A DNA stretch of 48,109 nt. Source: Bacteroidaceae bacterium (GTDB lineage Bacteria > Bacteroidota > Bacteroidia > Bacteroidales > Bacteroidaceae). Positions 44,001 to 48,109 of the stretch are shown in pieces (position 1 is the first letter of the stretch; each line of letters starts with the position of its first letter). The stretch is from NCBI GenBank assembly GCA_017616915.1, contig JAFZXF010000124.1, forward strand, positions 1 through 48,109, read 5' to 3'. A program made the position numbers and the translations under genes. The notes below the pieces were generated by a model that searched no databases, was not told where the DNA came from, and saw only the letters and a list, made by a program, of their open reading frames with translations.

Positions 44001-47000
44001 AACTGATCCTGCCACGGGTGATTTCCCCGCATTTGCATCCAATGGGAACTATAGGGAGGTGTTGATGTCCAACGTACATATGACCAGACTTTATGATAGC
44101 CCTGGTTATGTTGAGGTCAGCTCTACGAGAAGCAGTACTGTCACTGTGGGTGATACTCATTCTACCCACACAGAAATCTATAAGCGTGCCGAGGGCGATG
44201 GTCATCATCGCACCACACTTCGCAAGCGCGTGCTTACTATGCCAGATGTTTGTGTGCCCACTTATGGGGCAGGTAGTGTTGGTGACCCAGCCAGCGGCAG
44301 TACAAATGGTAAATTTCAGGATGAATTAGCACACACTCATAGAGTAACGGGTTCCACAAAGGCTAAAAGAACTTCTTGGGAAAAAGACAGTTATGTAGGA
44401 GAAGATCCGAACTATGTAGAGTATTCTGATGTGTATTGGGATGGCTTTACTATTCGTCATGGTTTCTTAGCCGACGAGCGAATGGCTCATGGAGGTGGTG
44501 CCGGTGTAAATATATATGAGGGAGCCCACTTGCAGAACTGCATCGTTATCAACAATATGTCATATTGCGCAGCAATAAAGGGTGGTGGCATCTTTTGTGA
44601 TGGAGCGACTTCTTCCATTGAGGGTTGTTTTGTATTGGATAATGTTTCTACGCATGGAACGAACGTCGCAGCGAGACAGATTTTTGCCGGCGGCATGTTT
44701 ATGTATGAAGGAACTTGCTTCAATTCGCTCTTTGCAAAGAACTATTCGTATCACTCAGGAGGAGGTTTAGGATTCTGCGTAGGTAGATTCTATAATAATA
44801 CCATAGCATATAATACTTGTAATTGGAAAGAAGACGGAACACATTATAGTGGAGGAGCTATATCTCTCGCGACCGCATCAAGTCCAAACCTCTTTGTTGC
44901 GAATACGATTATTTATGGCAATAATGGTATTGCGATTCGCGACCGCAACGCCGGAGTATCGACACTTAATCCGTTCCTACACTGCTATATACAGTCAGAA
45001 GATTTGCAACCTAATCCTACTACTTTACAGAATGTTACTAACTATGATCCCGCTGTTGATGCCGGCAAAGCTGCGGCAAATCGTAATTACGGCATAGGTA
45101 ACGTATTCCTCAATGGAGTAGCTCCATCTGCAGCCAACACACCTTTCGCAGCAGACTTGGAAGGTGGCACTTATAATTCCGAAAACCCGAGAGCAAAAGC
45201 TAATAACGATTTCCGCTTACTCAGTACCAACCATAATTGTATCAATAAAGGTACAGAGGCGTTCGCGCTCACACTTAAAAAGGCATTAGGATATAAAGGC
45301 AAAACAGAGGCTCAAATTGAAAGCTTCGTTGTTTACCAGAATGTATTAAGCACCGATCCACCGGAGAATGACGTGGCATACGCTGACCGTATTCAGGACT
45401 GCCAGATAGATATGGGTGCATACGAGTATGACGGTACACGTGAGATAGAACCGTCATTGTACCCGGCTGAAAAGAAAGCTATTTTCTTTGTATCAAGAAA
45501 AGGCTATGGTACCGCCACTGCCGAAGATGCCCCCAATGCCGCTTGCTTTAGCAAGCTCCAGAAAGTGCTCGATGCGGCAGGACGCTGGCGCTATGCTTCT
45601 TATAAATATGATGCTTCCAGTAATCCCTCTGATGCTAACTATGATGCTACGCAAGTCAAAAACAACTTTAAACGAGACGAACTGGAAAGAGAGTTGGATG
45701 ATGCGTATTTGAGGGAACTTAAGACGAATGATCCTTCAATTACAAGTAATGACCTAGACGCAGTTCTTGAAACGATTTATAGAACAGAGCACGCGGCAGA
45801 GCTTGATGCTCTAACTGATGGTGTGGATAGCGAGGGAAACCCAATCACTAAAGAACAACGGATTGAGGAGGCTGTTATTAATGGCGTATCCAATATGAAG
45901 AATACGTATTACGGGCACCTTTCTCAACTGAAAGACTACGAAGTCATTGTCCGCCTGGAGGGTAATTACAATTACGACGATGACCCAAGTTGGGAGCCGT
46001 TCTACTATACGCCAGAACGTTGTCAGAATCCTAACAATACCGGCAATAACGTACTACAACAGTCTCTCCTTGTTCCCCACGGCATTCGTGTAGAAGGCGG
46101 CTATGGTGTTGAAGAAGAAGGCGGCACTTATAAATTCTCCGATGAGCGCGATATCCTCGGTCGTCCTACCTACTTCGACGGAACGGTAAGCGAAGAAGGT
46201 GGTAAGGCATATCACGTTATTACCTTCACCAACGACTTGTATGACTTAAAAGAGAAGTGGTACAAAGAGAAAGAGGATGATCCCGGAGAATTGGAGTTCC
46301 TAAGCGACCAGACCGTAGTCGGGACTTATACAGTTGGCGATTATCCGTGGGATAAGAAGGGATACGACGAAGACAGGTGGGCGGCTATTATTCCCAACTA
46401 CGACTCAATGACTCCTGCCGAGCAAACCGAAGCAATAGCCGCGAAGAAACTGGAGATTGTGAATAACAATCCCAATGCCAAGGTGGAGGACAACCGTACC
46501 GTCCTGGATGGATTGTTCATCCAGAATGGTAACGCCAATGGCTCTGACGAAGACCAGCAAAGAGGAGCCGGTACCGTAGTAACGGATTATGCGCATATCA
46601 AGAACTGTGTTATCCAAAACAACAACGCGATAGGCGGCGGTGGCGGATTGTATCTGGAGAGTCACGCCTTAGTCAGCGGATGTATTATCAAGAACAACTC
46701 CGCCAAACTTGGTGCTGGCATATATGTCTATGAGCCTGAAAACGCAAACGATGTCGGAACAGCCACATACGCGCATGTCATATCCTCAACCATAGTTTAC
46801 AACACAGCTTCGGTAAGTGCCGGAGGACTGTACTTCGGTACTAACCTGCGTGCCAACTCCTCGGTGTTCTGGCAGAACACGGCAAATGAGAACCCGAACG
46901 TGGCAGGTACTGATGTAACCAACCTGGCTCAGATAGAAGAGAACTACCCGATGAACTACTGCGGTGTGGGTTCACGACGTATGGGAGGTGTAAACAACAT

Positions 47001-48109
47001 CGAGCTTCCGCCAGACGCAGGCGATGGTGTGCGCTGGAATCAGAACATGCCATACGAAAACTCGACATCGAAAGGTGAGAATTACTTCCCGATTACCGTC
47101 TCATCTGTGCTCACCCGTTCGGGAATGACGTATGCTGCATACGAAGAGTTCCAGCAGAAGTTCCCGACATTGGAATCAACTGATATCTTCGGCCTCAACC
47201 GCAAGAGTCAGGCGGTAGAAGACTATATCACTCTGGCAGATAACTCTCACTATACAAGAGAGGTAAAGAACAACTCCTTTATAGAGATGGGTGCGCGCGT
47301 GCTAAATGGCAACTTCGAAGTGAAGGTGGTACTCAAGCACGTGATGAAGCGACTCTTCGTTACTACGACCCAGCGTCTCCCGACCGAGAAAGCGGTAAAT
47401 ATGCAAGGTAACACGCTTGAGAAAGAGCTAAAGGAGCGCTATGACGACAAGGGGCATTCTCGTCCTACAGAAGGAAGTGATGAATACAAACAGGTCGAGG
47501 ACGATGTTGAGATGTACAAGCAGATGGGTAGCTCGTTCCTTAACCCGTTCCACCGAGTGGGTGATGCTCTGGAGTATATCATTGGCGTACGTAAGAGTGA
47601 TGCATGGTTAGATGACACCGACCACGACAAAGGAACAGTCGGCAATTACTATAAAGACCAGCGTTTCGAGATATTCGTGTGCGGTGGTACGTTCTATCCC
47701 TTCCGCGATGCATACGGTAATCAGGGTGACTCGCGTACCAATACCTTCGTGGTGCCGGAAGCTGTGACCATTATTGGCGGCGTAAATCATGAGGCTGCTG
47801 GGCATGCCTATTGCCAAGAAGGACATCCTGGAGATGCTGATTTCAGAGAGACCCTCTCTGTTGCCGGCTATGACCTAAATCCCGCTAACACCTACACTAT
47901 TCGCACCGCCCGCGAACACATGGACCGTAATGGTAACAACGTTAACGAGCCATGGGAGATGGAGGAGCAGACCATCCTGAGTGGTGCTGCTGTGCAGAAT
48001 GACGCCTCTGCAAACGTTTATCACGTGATAACCTGCTTCTCCAATGAAAAGCAGATAGGAAAGTTGCCTACACGTAAAGACAAGGATGGCACAGTATTGG
48101 AGCCAATGG
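38068..48109 (+). CDS. Giant beta-helix adhesin with BspA-type LRRs (3' partial)
   Basis: I read the frame from the ATG at 38068 to the window end without a stop: at least 3347 residues. The signal peptide is MSLTTHIRRMAATFMMLLAMTVSA. Modules recur, each opening like RYVKPGGAFANDGTTWATA (also near 40648, 42331 and 45483), followed by a GGF/GGY turn (ITIFGGF, RLYGGYP, TTVMGGFP, IRVEGGYG, TIIGGV). Right-handed beta-helix rungs such as NCIVRNC with GGGIYM come next. Residues of about 280-450 are BspA-type LRRs (FSGCTGLTSVT, TIGRYAFAGC). It is probably a surface adhesin served by the adjacent fimbrial genes; no C-terminal anchor is visible. Confidence 0.85.
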   Translation, partial: MSLTTHIRRMAATFMMLLAMTVSAEGEILIRYVKPGGAFANDGTTWATAKDNLQNAIDELYELIKNTNNEGYIYVAGKDGDNDFATYVPTRRSTDDADGSIFNTSFRVYEGITIFGGFKGDENYTTLGIAESELPNVRIFANDLTDQELTVQELYSAHDRGDMTGPRSWEFKYKTILSGNHHTNNISFTYNAKRGVYNTTFPLSSYHVVWFGTNGTVGEANPIDTYTYDKTFTAAQGAVSIGGVYYTLDASAKTAKVVKGSANYTGSITIPSDSITHSGKKYAVTSIAAGAFSGCTGLTSVTISAAIKSIEEGTFSGCTGLTSVTLPNSVTSIGHAAFYGCSSLNITTLPSSVTTIEKAAFYGCTSLPSFAFPSSLTTIGRYAFAGCTGLTAVTFPIGLKTIERYAFANCEHLGDDLTNNSVVMPNSVKTIGRYAFYNTALATTTFSNSEPAEEGSHYKGLTRKAKIDGCIIEGGNASSTNLNGHDHTAYGGGVYMVRNSELENCIVRNCAATLRGGGIYMDGGGKVNYCYIHTCQSAGYGMQQGYGGGVCIDYDGSLEHSYVIQCASRIGAGLAICHVPGEYPEETAKIQDATFLAAYGLEEDKEATPFDPYAKSVVIANCTSNAEGAGIYLDEGGTLDHVSVVNNECIGPDVIYYGRRHGRTGGIYVRDYGTIYNSVAWGNKCKSNSDIQFAAYKSDASSTIEIDHSAFAKGDIADWSSVVRKSVINLNDANVPTEDVKSGNFPIFSHPTTAAGIMHDEGVIDQTATADGEPYQDIYNWHPLSVSNLRGHGKQIVDVTIASASQIQHANADRDAVGIKYESVSTCGALTNTYRTIQYALLPPLEATEGRIPDVTTPIPTIFVDPNVVTVGENNDDEHGTTGYLDSAPMGYSWTHPLNNLQDAVYFFQNQLTDNWMTDGQNAEDCSLTYYRVKNPGDADFTNYPHVQILVKEGTINVAGRGSYITNYIRTAAIRPSSNMRLYGGYPSSTAGTTVTGRNPRDYDSDVTADITGGDFDDHSVHVFSIANGHDVVIDGFRLMGGNANIAAAPSEGSSPEEIAEWNFYHSLSNGGGLAINNANEPDNERRDMTNNILRNCVIANCAAPEGAAIYVNGEATNNHAGGRKCKAELTVVNTVIRNCTAGDTYGNPNRFVANNITPILDQITLYGVVTANGQGAKIYVRNSDVVNNCGFPFKCDPIETIPVPYEPNGIHETPNAGHIEVYNSVIFSNGLRVHADRSNIANTVFCPKESWYNVTGEYIYMGYDVLLPYNYVGNEGEDESTDANLETRLNKKHIYRSLTHNISEDNTSKEFRKNDGSQQGTGSGVFGTVRYPYFVNPSRNVGHSTTDDRSYYGGVVSYEPLPTNPIVNAANTTMDTGTGLLGSNNATTIGYDLAYATRDFGGDPDIGAIETQRLPKKGAVLYVTPDGAGKRDGSSWANAIAGNTVYQLSTVPGPALATGDQIDTEPTCDRVLDGSGNPILTTNSKYSGGFGKVWFTDKKTGATSTSTITTTYTTETRTYVGGALDGQTETINYDPETIPGTPVVTGGSTITGFTAGYDYDPRYPYGEISGASRSFWRANPYHNGTDWNDASGYTAYSNTNRTGLDAFISDCNTNRWINNTRAEKYVGGLQYAVEKAAAYNALAANDPERVAGIDSVQVWVSNGKYTDYKGFVMRDKTTVMGGFPAKDGGTPGLSERQALMSDVINIPKSLAATENNLNPKDYETILQISDVDPKTDNETLNTDAVKFWDDDYEFAETTDTYTEQTENVTITKQYDWRDQEDVTNYVRYPDMLYSANTNVFSKRHKTDKTGSSQEGNVNWASGEKYVYQYFGDQAGGNKSWELVYANRVNNVDYNSFRFDGSKNVVDAAGNTIGSVPRGMRIKGGLVKMSLWQTMKNVPKGNYNIQIDLAAFYRDYPDEENTGVTFYIINRDGLVCVSQPIYCQERGNILKRYLFENVNQPETGDFTLRIMAEPGTKVTDPATGDFPAFASNGNYREVLMSNVHMTRLYDSPGYVEVSSTRSSTVTVGDTHSTHTEIYKRAEGDGHHRTTLRKRVLTMPDVCVPTYGAGSVGDPASGSTNGKFQDELAHTHRVTGSTKAKRTSWEKDSYVGEDPNYVEYSDVYWDGFTIRHGFLADERMAHGGGAGVNIYEGAHLQNCIVINNMSYCAAIKGGGIFCDGATSSIEGCFVLDNVSTHGTNVAARQIFAGGMFMYEGTCFNSLFAKNYSYHSGGGLGFCVGRFYNNTIAYNTCNWKEDGTHYSGGAISLATASSPNLFVANTIIYGNNGIAIRDRNAGVSTLNPFLHCYIQSEDLQPNPTTLQNVTNYDPAVDAGKAAANRNYGIGNVFLNGVAPSAANTPFAADLEGGTYNSENPRAKANNDFRLLSTNHNCINKGTEAFALTLKKALGYKGKTEAQIESFVVYQNVLSTDPPENDVAYADRIQDCQIDMGAYEYDGTREIEPSLYPAEKKAIFFVSRKGYGTATAEDAPNAACFSKLQKVLDAAGRWRYASYKYDASSNPSDANYDATQVKNNFKRDELERELDDAYLRELKTNDPSITSNDLDAVLETIYRTEHAAELDALTDGVDSEGNPITKEQRIEEAVINGVSNMKNTYYGHLSQLKDYEVIVRLEGNYNYDDDPSWEPFYYTPERCQNPNNTGNNVLQQSLLVPHGIRVEGGYGVEEEGGTYKFSDERDILGRPTYFDGTVSEEGGKAYHVITFTNDLYDLKEKWYKEKEDDPGELEFLSDQTVVGTYTVGDYPWDKKGYDEDRWAAIIPNYDSMTPAEQTEAIAAKKLEIVNNNPNAKVEDNRTVLDGLFIQNGNANGSDEDQQRGAGTVVTDYAHIKNCVIQNNNAIGGGGGLYLESHALVSGCIIKNNSAKLGAGIYVYEPENANDVGTATYAHVISSTIVYNTASVSAGGLYFGTNLRANSSVFWQNTANENPNVAGTDVTNLAQIEENYPMNYCGVGSRRMGGVNNIELPPDAGDGVRWNQNMPYENSTSKGENYFPITVSSVLTRSGMTYAAYEEFQQKFPTLESTDIFGLNRKSQAVEDYITLADNSHYTREVKNNSFIEMGARVLNGNFEVKVVLKHVMKRLFVTTTQRLPTEKAVNMQGNTLEKELKERYDDKGHSRPTEGSDEYKQVEDDVEMYKQMGSSFLNPFHRVGDALEYIIGVRKSDAWLDDTDHDKGTVGNYYKDQRFEIFVCGGTFYPFRDAYGNQGDSRTNTFVVPEAVTIIGGVNHEAAGHAYCQEGHPGDADFRETLSVAGYDLNPANTYTIRTAREHMDRNGNNVNEPWEMEEQTILSGAAVQNDASANVYHVITCFSNEKQIGKLPTRKDKDGTVLEPM

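Overview
The window looks like a chromosomal segment of a Bacteroidales bacterium, most likely a Prevotella or close relative. Supporting signs are TAnnTTTG-type -7 promoter boxes, secreted proteins ending in an NGKK-type C-terminal tail, FimB/Mfa2 and Mfa1-type fimbrial lipoproteins with DUF3575 and DUF3868/OmpA partners, a DUF4421 protein, BspA-type leucine-rich repeats, and the serC-serA-DUF1015 and ftsK-lolA-like-trxB gene orders. No rRNA, tRNA, CRISPR array, integrase or transposase was seen.

Layout. (1) 1-2127, plus strand: the 3' end of a repetitive secreted protein, then a 50-residue peptide gene and a bidirectional terminator. (2) 2239-11407, minus strand: sialidase-like protein, guaA, purB (own promoter), rluB and asnS. 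(3) 11651-20179, plus strand: serC, serA, DUF1015, an oxidoreductase, a DUF4421 protein, a standalone AICAR formyltransferase, a small basic protein and a sulfatase. (4) 20289-26501, plus strand: lptB, ftsK, a LolA-like gene, trxB, rplU and rpmA, all housekeeping and envelope functions. (5) 26757 to the end, plus strand: a type V-like fimbrial/adhesin region. It holds DUF3575, DUF3868-OmpA, an Mfa1-like subunit, an accessory lipoprotein, an Mfa2/FimB anchor, and a giant adhesin of at least 3347 residues that runs off the window. A HEPN/MNT toxin-antitoxin pair, a Bro-N gene, a four-helix-bundle gene and an unknown gene are interspersed.

The most striking feature is the density of repeats. A structured element of about 365-373 bp occurs four times in the same orientation, each copy just upstream of a gene (trxB, the DUF3868-OmpA gene, Mfa2, the giant adhesin). 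It has imperfect terminal inverted repeats and a 5' half that can fold into a three-hairpin cloverleaf. All four copies are open in one frame, but the substitutions between them do not look like coding constraint.

A heptamer family (TTCAATG/CTCAATG and complement) and a decamer family (AAGGTCACTT-like) fill many intergenic gaps and spill into genes. A heptamer tract lies inside the sulfatase, another inside the LolA-like signal peptide, others at the trxB start and in the Mfa2 signal peptide, and degenerate traces lie in a guaA insertion. AsnRS carries an unrelated 9-nt repeat that encodes Gly-X-Y triplets. Tandem 7-nt units inside reading frames could act as slippage switches. That is inference and is testable by comparing strains.
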